Source of the DNA: Myrmaecium sp. VS I D KN 1
Taxonomy: Eukaryota > Ascomycota > Dothideomycetes > Valsariales > Valsariaceae
Direction: 5' to 3'
DNA length: 64,000 nucleotides
Assembly: GCA_019775845.1 (NCBI GenBank)
Contig: JADQAV010000010.1
Location: forward strand, 96,871 to 160,870
In this document: positions 49,604 through 61,215 of the stretch, one piece after another
How the letters are laid out: the number at the start of each line of letters is the position of its first letter
How positions within the stretch are numbered: the first letter of the stretch is position 1
Position numbers and translations under genes: made by a program
Notes under the pieces: generated by a model
Told to the model about the DNA's origin: nothing
The model's input: only the letters and a program-made list of their open reading frames with translations
Databases searched by the model: none

Positions 49604-51063
49604 TCAAGAGCGGTCCTTCATCTTCCCACACGCCGAGCATGTCCACCACTGACTTTCCATGAACGCGCCGCAGCCGCTGCAAAGCCAGCCGAGTGACTTA
49701 GTCTGGCTGCCGCTGCCGCTGCCGCTGCCGTTAGTAGTAACACTACCAGTGCTGCTTTTCCTAGCCTCCAGCCTTCGTGTACGAATCGTGCTGGCCGGCC
49801 GCTCCACCCCGCACGCGTCGCACAGAAGGTGGTTCCAGGGGTTGTGGAGGGTGCAGATGTCGCAGGTCCAGTCGTCCGCGCTCGAGGCATCGGAACTTGG
49901 AGCGGGCGTTGGTGCTGGGGAAGGAGGGAGGGTTGGGTTATTCGAGGGTCTTGGGGACTTCGTGCGCGTCTCTGCTTCGGCGACGAGGCGGGAGAGAGGG
50001 CGGTTGGGGCGTGTGGGGGGTGCGGAGGGCCTGGACGGTGGGACGGATGGGGTTGAACGGGCGGATTTGGGCGGTTGGGAGGGGGATGGTGATGGAAGGG
50101 ATGAGGGGCGGTTGTTGAGCTGAAGTCCCCCTTCTTTCGTCCAGGAAAGGCCTTCTTCTTGCTCGAGACCCATTAGTCTCCGCTCTTCCTCCTCCTCGTA
50201 GAGCTCGGCCAGCGCCGCGGCAATCGCCCTATCATTCGCGTCGTCCTCTTCTGCTTTCGTCCGAAAGCCATTGCGAGAAGCGTCTTCCGCCAGCTTGTTC
50301 GCGTCCTTGTTTCCCGACGCACAGCCCGCGGTGATCTTGTTCCGGCGTTCGACAGAGTCCGCAATCACGCGGCGCATGTCCACACCACGGGGAACGGAAC
50401 GGCCGCCGAGGCGTTGACCGGAGCCCTTGTTGAGGGCGGCGCGTTTCTGAGCGGCTTCGGCGGCTTGACGGCGGATTTCGTGGAGGGGAGGCACGCGCCT
50501 GCCGCCGCCGCCGAGTTTGTGGCCGCGGCCTAGGAAGCCTTCGCCGGTGTAGCCTCTGAGTTGGAGGGTGGTCCATTCGTTACGGAGTTCGTTCCAGAGT
50601 TTCTGGAAAGGCGGGCCGTGAGGGCCATGGACGATGTGGGAGAGCCTGGTTAGGTTAGGTTAGCTGGTTGTGAGAAGGATAGATGTGTGTACTTTAGTTA
50701 CGTACTCATGGAGTAATGTATCGATGACGCTGTCCAAAGGGTAGAACTGCGTCCGATCCCCTGGATAACGAAGGCGAAGGCATATTCTTTCGGTCTGGTT
50801 GATATTCAGCCCTGATCAGCCCAAGTTAGCCTCAAGCAATCATACATTAAGAGGAAGCAAGTAAGGGTGCTGTGTTCACCTAACAAGTTGGCCTCCGGTG
50901 GGTAAAACTCGCATAACGTCCGTACCTTCCAGCCTCGCTTCCGCATGATGGGTTTCACGATGGAAGCCACTTTCCGCAGCATCGTCAAGGCCTCGGCCGC
51001 TCGAGGCATGTCTCTGAGGTGCTCGTAGGCGGAGAACAGCGCTTCGGTTTCCGTGTTTTGCAT
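49604..51063 (-). CDS. WSS1: DNA-dependent metalloprotease Wss1 (WLM domain)
   Basis: Three exons: 51063-50880, 50811-50706 and 50645-49604; 443 residues. The WLM zinc protease domain covers about residues 1-145. Splicing of intron 2 rebuilds the active site HELSHIVHGPH (His96, Glu97, His100, His106). Two FxGxGxxLG-like stretches follow, FLGRGHKLGG (134-143) and GSGQRLGG about 30 residues later; the first fits the SHP box used to bind Cdc48 (inference). The C-terminus has two RanBP2-type zinc fingers, WTCDICTLHNPWNHLLCDAC and WLCSGCGAFMESQWWTCSAC, separated by a Ser/Gly-rich linker. Wss1 degrades proteins covalently trapped on DNA, including topoisomerase I complexes, and is linked to SUMO and Cdc48. 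Introns are short with CTAAC-type branch sites. Confidence 0.94.
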
Positions 51064-51741
51064 TGTGACGGTGGAAGCTGCTTGCTAACCCGGTATGCAG
51101 GTGGGAAGAAGTAAGAAGTGACCTGAGCAGATGCAGCTGATGATGGAAGGACGGTGGGAAGTTGTATTACAGTTATCTCAGCACCTTGCACCGCGACGGT
51201 CGGAGACTGGCAGAACCCCGTTCGCGTCCGAGCTGATAAATGTTTTGAACGCCGCAAGACAGAGAAAGATATGGAAGTTTGCTTATAAAATGCACCTCAA
51301 GGCCGCCGCCGCCACGTAAGCTTGGCCCTCGGATTCAGCGGTGGCGGTCGAGCTTGAGGCCAGTGAAACCGAGTGTGAGCTTTACTATCGCAAGAGAAGT
51401 CGTCCTACTCATATGTTTGGGAGATCTGCGAGCTGCAAGAAATCCGAGCGAAGGGAGTGGTTGGGCAAAGGCATGTTGGGATGGTTCGCTGGAAGCTGCA
51501 AGGGAACCGAGATGGAAAGCTCAGGCAAAAAGTGAAGGCAGCAACTGAAGGCAGCAACTGAGACCACCGTCCATCTCGGCGATAAGGCTGACTAACGGTC
51601 TTATCGGACCCTCGGGATCAGATGCAAAGAAGCTGCGGAGAATCACGACATACATACGCGAGATTTCCTCTCATCCGCATCCACGCCGACTTGTATACCT
51701 TACCCTTTTCTTTTGTGACTTTTTTCTGATCGGAGGCAACC
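51064..51741. promoter_or_regulatory. Divergent promoter region of WSS1 and the DUF1776 gene
   Basis: The start codons are 678 bases apart; no gene between is supportable. Confidence 0.4.
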
Positions 51742-53275
51742 ATGACGTCCGACGACCACCACTTTCTCGACGTTGTAAGGCTTCCTCCTCCTCTCAAGCG
51801 TAACGCGACCGCTGACATCTCCGCCAGCTCTCCGGCATCTCCAATGACATCAGAAAATTTACCGGCGACATAGCAGATGCCACCGACCGCCATGTCGACC
51901 AGGTCGCATCCAGCCTAAGGGAGCGGCTCGCGTCACAGACCTGGATCCCGTCGAATCCATTTGTACGGCCTCCGCCGCCACCTCCGCCACCCGCATCCAT
52001 CTTCCGCGATCCCGTCGGTCTCGTACTCTGGGCGCGGGGCTGGGTATCCCGGCATCGAGCCATCACCGCCGCCGTCCTCGCCTTTTTCGGAACCAGCTCG
52101 TTCCTCGTGTGGAGTCAGAAGAAAGCCTATAGCCGTAAGCGACGCGCGAAGAGAGCGAGCAACGGCGCAAGGACCGAAGTCGTGGTCATCGCCGGGCCGG
52201 CAAATTCCCCCATCACAAAATCCATCGCGCTGGACCTCGAGCGCCGCGGCTTCGTCGTCTACGTCATCGTCAGCAGCGCGGAGGAAGAGCAGATCGTCAA
52301 GAGCGAGGCGAAGGCGGACATCCGGCCGCTGAACCTGGATATCGTCGATGTAGTAGCCCATTCCATCCCGCTTCTCAACCCACAAGCTAACCTTCCCCTT
52401 CTCAGTCCCTCCACACGCAAGAAGCAGTCCGACAGTTCCACGACTACCTCCGCAGCCCCCAAAGCGCCTTCCCCGGCACCGCCGGCACCTACCACCTCCA
52501 CTTCGCCGGCCTCCTCCTCGTCCCCGACCTGATCTACCCGACCGGCCCCGTCGAGACGATCCCCCCCGAACTCTGGTCGGACGCGCTGAACGCCAAGGTG
52601 CTCTCCACCATCGCCACCGCCCAAGCCTTCCTGCCGCTCATCGCCCGCTGCGGGGCCCGCGTGCTCGTCCTCGCGCCCTCCATCGTCTCAGCCCTGCACC
52701 CGGCCTTCCACGGCGTCGAAGGCGCCGTCGTCGGCGCGCTCGACGGCTTCACCGCCGCCCTCCGCAGCGAGCTCGCCACCCTCGGCATCCCCGTCTGCCA
52801 GCTCCGCCTCGGCACCTTCGACTGCAGCACCGTCGGCCCCCGCAACCTGCTTCAAACCGCCGCAACGGACCGCCTGTACGCCTGGCCCTCGCCGGCCCGG
52901 GCCCGGTACGGCGAGAACTTCGTCGCGCAGGAGGCCCGCGTCGCTGGCCGCCGGAGCCTTGTGTTTGGACAGCATGGCAGCGCGGCGCGCGGCAGCCCGC
53001 TGCGGGAGCTGCACAATGCGGTCTTTGATGCGCTGACGGTGCGCCGGCCGAGGGAGGTCTGGCGCGTGGGCCGGGGGAGCGTGGCGTATGATTTGGTGGG
53101 GCATTGGTTGCCGCGGGGGTTGGTGGGGTGGATGTTGGGGGTGCGGAGGGTGGTAAGGGAGGATGTGGGGGAGGTGGAGGAGGAGGGCCCCCGGTTGGAG
53201 GATAGTGTTAGTGGAGGGGCCGGCGATGGTGGTGGTGGTGGTGGGGAGTGGGAGACGGTGCATGTGGAGGGTTAA
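51742..53275 (+). CDS. DUF1776 (Tda5-like) membrane-anchored SDR-like protein
   Basis: Three exons: 51742-51774 (33 nt), 51828-52349 and 52406-53275; 474 residues. A short helical N-terminus (VLSGISNDIRKFTGDIADAT) is followed by a Pro run and one membrane segment near residue 85 (RAITAAVLAFFGTSSFLVW), then a basic stretch. The rest resembles a Rossmann fold of the short-chain dehydrogenase superfamily (TEVVVIAGPANSPITKSIAL, FAGLLLVPDLIYP, ARVLVLAPSIVSAL, GALDGFTAALRSEL), but a GxxxGxG motif and a YxxxK pair are absent, as in DUF1776 proteins such as yeast Tda5. The C-terminus is acidic with a Gly run. No enzymatic activity should be assumed. It is divergent from WSS1. Confidence 0.85.
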
Positions 53276-55160
53276 GGAAGGGATCGGGTGGTTATGATTG
53301 CTTTTGCCTTGTTGGTTTTTTGATACTCTACTCTTGATCCCGGGCCAGTCGGGCTATTAATTTTAAGGATGCTCTCCTTTTTGTTCGTCCCTTCTGCATC
53401 TCCTCCTCTTGTTTGGAATCCGGTGGGTATCCTCTCTTTCTCTCTCGAGAGTAGGTGAAAGTGGGTGTGGGGTGTGGGGTGTGGGGTGTTACCTCTGCGT
53501 CGGTTGTGGACTCGGATTCACTCATCCTCATCGATCGGGGGGAGAAGGTCTACCAACCAACAAATCCTCCTCACCATCATTCGCAGCAGCGGCACTACCA
53601 CCGTTTTAATCCTATTCCTTTTCCTCCCACTCACTTTGTTTTGTTCTCTTTCCTTCAAGCCCGCATACAACGGATGCCCGTAAGGGTGAATGGATATACG
53701 TATGTATAAACGATACCGTATGTACCTGAACTGCTACTAGCACTTACCTACCTCCCTCCCTCCCTTCCTTCGCTCCTTTTCCTTTCCTTTCCAACGGGGC
53801 TATCTGGCGTCGGGCAGGGAGAGTAGGAAGGAGATGGGTGGTTCGATATACGGCCATTTAGCAGCTCGAGACCTACTACAAATACTTACTAACTAAACGA
53901 CCACGTTTGTGCGCGTTGTGATCTTATTGATATCTAGTTGAGAGAAATGTCCGACCGTTGTCTGTTACATTCTCTTCTGCTTGTTTGCTAGAGGGGGATG
54001 GCGAAGAAGCGAGTAGTTAGAGGCAGTGATGATTATTGGTTGTCGATGGGAGCATCCGGCGGACCGCTGTCGGCTACCCTTCTGAAAAGCGTGGTATTCG
54101 ACGTTGCAGAGTTGAGAGACTGTGCATACACCATCTGTATGTGTATCACCCTGCCAACCGACACGAAACAGAAACTTACTTCCTCTCTTTTTTTATATGT
54201 TTTTTCTCCCCTCTTTTTGTTTGTCCGTTAAACTCTATAGTAGCAGCCTTATGGGGCCGGGATGGGGCGTTGTATACTAGCGTCAACGGTCGGCGGCATC
54301 GGCTATTGTTGTGTTGAACGTGGTGAGGTGGTTTGTGTATTGGCACATTTTGCTGGACCGTTTTTTGAATGCAGGGTGTTAGGAATGGAGGATGGCGTCT
54401 TTCTTCTTTCCCTTTGTGCTTTTCTGACTTAACAATCACCATAATATTAGGATAGGGAACAGGTGGTCATATGGACGGGGAGAAAAAGAGAGAGAGAGAG
54501 AGTCTCGGACAGTAGAGTAAAGTACAAATGTCCATACAAGGACTAGTCAGGTACCGCAGGGACCGGAGATTTGGCTGGGCCCATACTCCGCTGCACCTCG
54601 GCGGGGAAAAAACGCGCCGATGAACCACCTACCTAAGTTCCATGCGTCGTACCTTGATTAAGGTAGCCTCGCGCCCACTTTCCCCTCTGCTGTTTGTTCT
54701 AGGCGCGCATGCAGCAAAACAACATGCTACTTCATACAACAGCTGCAACGGCCATCGTGAGGTTTTGTGTTTGTGTGGCGGTGGTGGTGGTGGAGTAGAG
54801 AGGTGTTTGTTCCATCTAGACCGTGACGCGTGGATGGAGAAGAAAGAGAAGGTGACGATGAGGCTTGATATTACTTATGGTGGATGGAGTTGATGACATC
54901 AGAGAGAGCGTGCGTTCAACTCTGTTTCCTATCTGCACGTCGCACATCTTATTAAGTTCGTACTTCCTAGGTCCCTTCTCCTCCTTTTAGGTGACGATTT
55001 GATCGATGTATGTCGTGCTTGGAGATGCAGTGGATGCGAACAGTTTGAAATCACTGGGCGGGGGAAAGGGGACCAACCAGTTCGCCCGTTCGCCGTTCGT
55101 CGGGGGTGTCGCAAGCAGCCGAGAATAGCAGTCGGGGCGTGAAAGTGTGCCTAGAGGTTA
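53276..55160. other. Intergenic region with simple repeats
   Basis: GTGGGGT repeats at 53460-53490, CCTCCCTCCCTT at 53750-53785 and an AG dinucleotide run at 54485-54501 are seen. TACCTACC-type motifs occur near 53745 and 54628. No gene is supportable. Confidence 0.5.
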
Positions 55161-55467
55161 CTCCGTAATATCGAAAGTATATCAAGTGGGGTAAATCACG
55201 TGCCAGAACACCAAACTCAGGCCTCATCAACACCTTAGTATATAATACTAAAGCAACGCAGTGAATAGGTTCTATGCCTTCCGTACGTCCTTCCTGTTAG
55301 TGCTGAGGCATTAGGATCGCCTGATTAGGCCTGTATAGAGCTTGTTATAGTAGTAATAGGGCTATTCTGAGGGCCATGGTGTTAAGACCCGCCATCGGCG
55401 AATCGGTGTTTACCCGGAAAAGCGATTATTCCGACCCGAGGATTGAATTACTTTCGATATCACGGAG
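55161..55467. mobile_element. Non-autonomous TA-flanked DNA transposon (MITE)
   Basis: The left end CTCCGTAATATCGAAAGTA (55161-55179) matches the reverse complement of the right end (55449-55467) at 18 of 19 positions. The element is flanked on both sides by TA (55159-55160 and 55468-55469), the target duplication of Tc1/mariner-type elements, which in fungi include Fot1/pogo. At 307 bp it has no transposase frame, so it would depend on an autonomous relative; none is in the window. The ends are nearly intact, which suggests a fairly recent insertion. Superfamily is inferred from the TA target only. Confidence 0.8.
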
Positions 55468-56277
55468 TACCTAGGAATAAGGGTCCCTCCCGCCAAGAGA
55501 TTCAGGAGTTCCGCCGGTCGGTCTCGTTTGGTCGTCGTCGTGCCCACCCGGTCGCAGGCATTGGCAGGCAACTCATGCCCCCACTGCCTCTCTCTCCTGC
55601 TCCTGCTTGCTGCTCTGCTGCATCTCCACCACTACTCCTACCACCACGACCACCACCATCTCCACCCTTCCTTGCCTTTCCTTTCTTCTTCCCCCCCCCC
55701 AATGCTGCGCACCCACCATCCATTGCATCGCACGCCTCCTCCATCCCACGTTCGGCCTCCTCTTCCTTTCTTCCACTCTGCTCTCCCTCCACGCTCCTTC
55801 ACGTCGTCGCCGCCCTTCCTCCGGGCTGTCGCAGAGGCTCGGCCCCTGCCCCCCAACGCTCCTTGACCCATTCCTTTACCTTTACCCTTGACGAGTAAAC
55901 ATTCATTCACAGCGTCCACTTTCCCACCGTCGACCGTCCAGTGCCAGAGCCACTGCGCCGCCGTCGAACTACCTTTCGAACTACGAATCACATCCACCAC
56001 CGACCGTCTTACATTCTTCGACCCATTTCTCCCAACATCGGGGCAAGCGAAAGCGAACACGAAAAGCAACACTCGTTCCCCACGCACTCCACCACGTATT
56101 GCGCTCCCCCAGAAAAGCATTGTCGCTACATCAGCCACACTTCCTTCGACCACGCAACTTTCCTTCATCTTTCCATCCTGACGCTGGCGCCGACTACCAT
56201 TCTCTACACCTCTCGATGCAACACAGCTAGCCTCTCCTCGGTGCGAACATATTCCAGACACACTCTTTTCGACGACG
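55468..56277. other. Pyrimidine-rich leader of the Sel1-repeat gene
   Basis: From 55560 to 55870 the plus strand is almost all C and T with a run of 10 C near 55687, typical of promoters and 5' leaders of highly expressed fungal genes. No separate gene is supportable. Confidence 0.5.
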
Positions 56278-58580
56278 ATGCCTGGCAACACTCGCCCCAA
56301 CGGCCTCGATCTTAAATCGGCAAACAGTTACGACTCTTCACGCAACACTAACTTCTCGCTGGGGGATCTGCCGTCCCCGAAGGTTGGCGAAATCCCACCC
56401 GCGCTTTCCCCCCTTGACGCCTTCGCATACCAGGGTCGACTGCTCGCGAAGCGGTTCGAGGAGAAGAAGAACGGCCGTCGCATCAGCCGGCTGCCCGCGC
56501 TCACCATCCAGGAGGAGCTGATCGCCGCACGGCCGGGTTACTTCCGCTCTATCTCAGAAGGATCCAACGAGAGTGCGGGTCAAGATGCGAAGCACGACGA
56601 CCACCCACCCGAGGGCCCCGAAGCAGCACGGGGCGCTCGCGAGGTCCAGCCAGACACGAGACCGATCTCCATGCATCCGTCCATCGAGCAGGACGCGGCC
56701 AACCGGGAGAGCCGACTTCCGTTCCGTAACGAGCTGTCGCGGGTGGACGAGGGCAGGCAGATGCCGCCCGTGCCCCCGCTGCCGACGGATTACTTCGCCA
56801 TCCCGAGGGCGCAGTCACCCGACCAAATGGAACCTCCCCGGATGGGCAACGTCAAAGAAGCCACCCCGATCTCCCCCGTGGAGAGTCTGAGGAGCCGTGG
56901 AGGCTCCCAATCTTCTTCAGGGGTCCACCGGACCCTTACCGCCGACTCGGCTCGCAGCTACGCCTCGAATTCGCTTCAACCACCGCCCAAGTCGCCTGCG
57001 CGCGCGGCACGGTCACCCCGTGCGTCTCCTAGCATTAGGTCCGTTCCGGGCGATGGCTCTGATGTGGAGGGTTTGTCGCTCGGCAGCTCCGTCGACTCCC
57101 TTCCGCCACCGCGGGTGTCATCACGGGCGAGCAACCATCGCTCCCGGTCCCCCGCTTCTCCTTACATGCCACCCTCGATGAAACGCTCCCCTTCGGCTTC
57201 TTCCGAGTATTCAGTCGGCGGGTCTCGATTGCCTCCTCCCTCGTTCAACTTCTCCAGGCCACGCAGCGGCACCCGTCCTTCGCTTGACTCCCCCTCCCGC
57301 CAGAACTCGGGAGATACCACTCGCACCCGGCCTTCCCTCGACACACGACCTTCGCTCATCTCCCGCTCGCGCCAGAACTCGGGAGACAGTCACACACAGT
57401 TCGCAAACGATATGGTGCACACCCCTGTCAGTATGACCAGCGAAGACTGTTCAGTCGCATCGGATTCGCAACGTGCAGGCCAGTCGTACATCTACTCCAA
57501 ATACGATCTTCCTCGCGGACGTCCCCTCGACCGCGGCTCGCTCAACGCCGAGGACTTTATGAAAGAGCAGATCCGGTGGAGCGGCCCGCTCGCGGAAGGC
57601 GCCGACGCGGCCACGCCCACCACCCCGACCGAGGAGACGACGGCGCCGCCCTCGCCACCACGGTCCATCGACCTTCCGGACGGACGAAATTCCAACGCGG
57701 AGGCCGACGCCCCGTCCGTCCACTCCAGCAACGCGACCATCCGTGCCCAGATGAGCAGCGGCCAACAGGCGAAGCGGGCATCGGGCGAGCTGACGCCGGA
57801 GGAGCACCTGGACAAGGGCATCGCGTGCCACGAGGCGGGCTCGCTGGCGGAGTCGACGTACCACTTCCGGATCGCGGCGCGGGCGGGCCTGGCGACGGCG
57901 ATGCTGTTCTACGCGCTCGCGTGCCGGCACGGATGGGGGATGCGACCGAACCCGGCGGAAGGGGTGCAGTGGCTCCGCAAAGCGGTCGACTCGGCTCAGC
58001 TGGAGGTGGCGGATGACGAGGACGCGGCGAAGCAGGGGAAAGGGCCAGACGCGGCGGATAAGAAGTCGCACAAGGCGCAGTTCGCGCTGAGCATCTACGA
58101 ACTCGGGGTCAGCTACATGAACGGGTGGGGCATCGGGCAGGATAAAGCGCTCGCGCTGCGCTGCTTTGAGATCGCGGGCAACTGGGGCGATGCGGATGCG
58201 CTGACGGAGGCGGGGTTTTGCTACACGGAGGGGGTCGGGTGCAAGAAGGATCTCAAGAAGGCGGCGCGGTTTTACCGCATGGCGGAGGCGAAGGGGGTCA
58301 GCATGGCGGGGAATAGTTGGTGAGCTTTTGCTTTGGGTTCCTTTGTTTTTCCCCCCATTGGCTGGTAGAGAGCGTCGCTAACACTGGTCTTTTTTTTCTT
58401 ACCTGCAGGATCTACAAACCGAAGTACATGGACGACGGCGGGAACGTGTCGGACAGCGGCGGACGGGGTCGGTCGACGGAGGTCAATAGCCCGGCGTCGA
58501 AGAAGGCGGGCGGTCGGGATAAGAGTCGGACGCGGACGATCTTTGGTCGGAAGAAGGAGAGGGCTGGTGCTGGGGCTTGA
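56278..58580 (+). CDS. Sel1-repeat protein (Nif1/Dsf2-like)
   Basis: Two exons: 56278-58319 and 58409-58580; 737 residues. Residues 40-95 hold a conserved block, LSPLDAFAYQGRLLAKRFEE then ISRLPALTIQEELIAARPGY. A long Ser/Pro/Arg-rich disordered part follows with two near-identical RPSLDTRPS / SRQNSGD units. From about residue 505 there are three Sel1 (TPR-like) repeats: LAESTYHFRIAARAGLATAM, ELGVSYMNGWGIGQDKALAL and EAGFCYTEGVGCKKDLKKAA. The end is basic (RTIFGRKKERAGAGA). The order resembles fission yeast Nif1, a Nim1-binding mitotic regulator, and budding yeast Dsf2; a scaffold role for a kinase or chitin synthase at the cortex is a guess. The intron splits the Trp codon after GNS. Confidence 0.82.
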
Positions 58581-59870
58581 GGGGGTGGGGGGTGTTTACT
58601 TTTTTTTCTCTTCTTCCCTTTGTTTTTGTCTTTTTCTTTTTCTTCTTTCTGTATGTGTGGGTGTGGGTGTGGGGGTGGGAGTGGTGTGGGTATTCCCTCC
58701 CTCTGTGTGTCTGTCTCTATGGACACCCTCTTTTCTTCTTCTATCTTTCTACGTTCTTCTCCTCTCCACCGTCTTCTCCTCGAGAGAGGGAGGTGTTCTT
58801 GCTTTTTCAAAAAGCTTTTTCTGATCCTATGAGAATCTTTTTATTCCTCTTTTCTCTTTTCTTTTTTTTTCTTTTTTTTTTCACTTGCTTCCTTCGCTTT
58901 CTTTTTTTTTTTCTTTTTTTTTCTTTCTATCTATCTTCTTTACGTACGTCTTCTTTCTTCTTCTTCTTCTTCTTCTTTCTTCTTGCTTTACCTTCTTCTT
59001 TCGTCTTTCTGATTTCTTTCGATTCTTTTCTTTTCTTTTTTTCCCCTTTTATTTCTTTCGTTCCTTTGTTCATTCATTCCTGGTATTTCTTGTTGATTGT
59101 AGGGAAGGAGGGAAGGAAGAGGAGTTTGTTGTTTCCACGGCAAGGAGAACGGGAAATCAGGAGGTGGGCACGGCGGAAGGGGACACAGGGGTGGATGGGG
59201 GACGGGAGAGGGCGAGCGATGCCTCTGCCCTTTCCTTCCTTTATGTTTATTTCCCTTCTACTTCTTTTGCTTCTTTTCTTTTGCTACTTCCTTTCCCTTC
59301 TCCTTCGACTCCACAAACATTTCATAAGTTCAATACAATATATGAGCTGACGCTAGCGACTGCTACTACTACCACCGCCTCCTCTCTTTTGTGCTCTTCC
59401 CCTGATGTTTCAGTTCGTGGTTGTAGTTGGGATTTATATATTATATGTATATATATACCTTCCATTTGTTGCTGCGCGTGACGTGAGGGATTGTCGGGCT
59501 CAGTAGGTTACTAGCGAGGTCTTTATAGGTGCCAGCCGGGTAAAGGAGTGGTAGTATTTATTTGGATCGGATCGTGAACGATCTGAAGGGAGAGATATCT
59601 CATTTGTTGCCTAGGCGTGTGTAGATATGTATTGGTAACAGCGCGAAAAACAAAGAACGTGAGATCATAGGAAGACCTCAAAATAATCGTCTTCAATTGA
59701 GATGTCGTCGTGAGTACCAGCGCAAGATGCACGCTAGTCCCGAACGGGGATAAGAATTACAAAACCCCCAAGGGTCTCGCGTCCCGCGTCGCGTCGCGTC
59801 CTTCTTCCACTTCCACTTCCACACGAACCTCCAACTTTCTCACCTTTCGATCCCGCTCCCGCACCCACCG
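58581..59870. other. T/CT-rich intergenic region
   Basis: The plus strand from 58600 to 59095 is dominated by T and C (TTC and TTTTC units), giving long Phe/Leu frames that I regard as artefacts. From 59340 the DNA becomes ordinary and leads to the RFC2 promoter. No gene is supportable. Confidence 0.5.
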
Positions 59871-61215
59871 ATGGCCAACTTCTTCGATATCAAAGCGCGG
59901 CAAGCTGCCGCTGCCGCCGCGGCTGCTGCTGGTGGATCTTCGAAAGCGAGCACGGCGAAACAGGAGAGCAGTCAGCTGCAACCGTGGGTGGAGAAATAGT
60001 ATGTTGTGCATCTTCCGCGCCAGTTCACTCGCACTGGGTGAACTTCTGAAGCAAGCAAGCAAGCAAACAAAGCTAACTGCCTCCTCCTCCTCTCCCCCAT
60101 CCAATTTCAGCCGCCCGAAATCCCTCACCGACGTCACCGCCCAAGACCACACGATCCACGTCCTCCAACGGGTCCTCCAATCCTCCAACCTGCCGCACAT
60201 GCTCTTCTACGGTCCCCCCGGCACCGGCAAGACCTCGACCATCCTCGCGCTCGCCAAGCAGCTCTTCGGGCCGGACCTGCTCAAGTCGCGCGTGCTCGAG
60301 CTGAACGCGTCGGACGAGCGGGGGATCGCGATCGTGCGGGAGAAAGTCAAGGACTTCGCGCGGCAGCAGCTCTCCAACCCGCCCGCGGGCCCCTACGGCG
60401 TCGAATACCGAAAGAAATACCCCTGCCCGCCCTTCAAGATCGTCGTCCTCGACGAGGCCGACAGCATGACCCAGGACGCCCAGTCCGCCCTCCGCCGCAC
60501 CATGGAGACCTACTCCCGCCTCACCCGCTTCTGCCTCGTCTGCAACTACGTCACCCGCATCATCGACCCGCTCGCCAGCCGGTGCAGCAAGTTCCGCTTC
60601 AAGGCCCTGGCCGAGGGGAACGCGATCGAGCGCGTCGAGGCCATCGCCCGCGCCGAGCGCGTCCGTCTCGACCCGGGCGTCAGCGCCGCCCTCGTCCGCT
60701 GCGCCGACGGCGACCTCCGCAAGGCCATCACCTTCCTCCAGTCCGCCGCCCGCCTCGTCACCGCGCCGAAGAAGCCGACGAAGAAAGAACCCCCCACCAC
60801 CGACGACAACGACGCCATGGACGTCGACGACCCCGAAAGCGAAAGCGAACCCATCACCACCCACACCATCTACGAAATCGCCGGCGTCGTCCCAGACCCC
60901 ATCATCAGCCGTCTCCTCGCCGCCATCCATCCCCCCCAAACCAGCACCAACCAACCACCCCCCCCTCCATACGCCACCATCGCCGCCGTCGTCAACGAGC
61001 TCGTCCTCGACGGCTGGTCGGCTTCCCAGCTCCTCACCCAGCTCTTCCACGCCCTCCTCCTGGACGACGATGCGCGCGTCCCCGACGACCTCGCCAAGGT
61101 CCGTCTCGCCGCCGCCTTCTCCGAGGCCGATAAGCGCCTCCTTGATGGCGCGGATGAGCATCTCGTTTTGCTCGATCTCGCACTGCGGATTGCTGGGGCG
61201 GTTCGGGGGGGCTGA
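59871..61215 (+). CDS. RFC2: Replication factor C small subunit Rfc2 (human RFC4 type)
   Basis: Two exons: 59871-59998 and 60111-61215; 410 residues. The clamp loader RFC opens PCNA at primer ends during nuclear DNA replication. After an Ala-rich N-terminus the intron splits the Tyr codon of [15 protein letters not shown] (RFC box II). The Walker [10 protein letters not shown] lies at about 77-85 after LPHMLFY, then [10 protein letters not shown], Walker [11 protein letters not shown] (about 155), RRTMETYS and the sensor motif [13 protein letters not shown] (about 196). The wording LYGPDL-like [20 protein letters not shown] and [10 protein letters not shown] match yeast Rfc2 rather than Rfc3, 4 or 5. 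It is longer than yeast Rfc2 (353) through an acidic insert at about 263-295 and Pro-rich spacer. Confidence 0.95.

Noticed and set aside
58577-59350. A 257-codon Phe-rich frame
   Set aside because: It is a product of the TTC/TTTTC-rich DNA after the Sel1-repeat gene and has no protein-like pattern.
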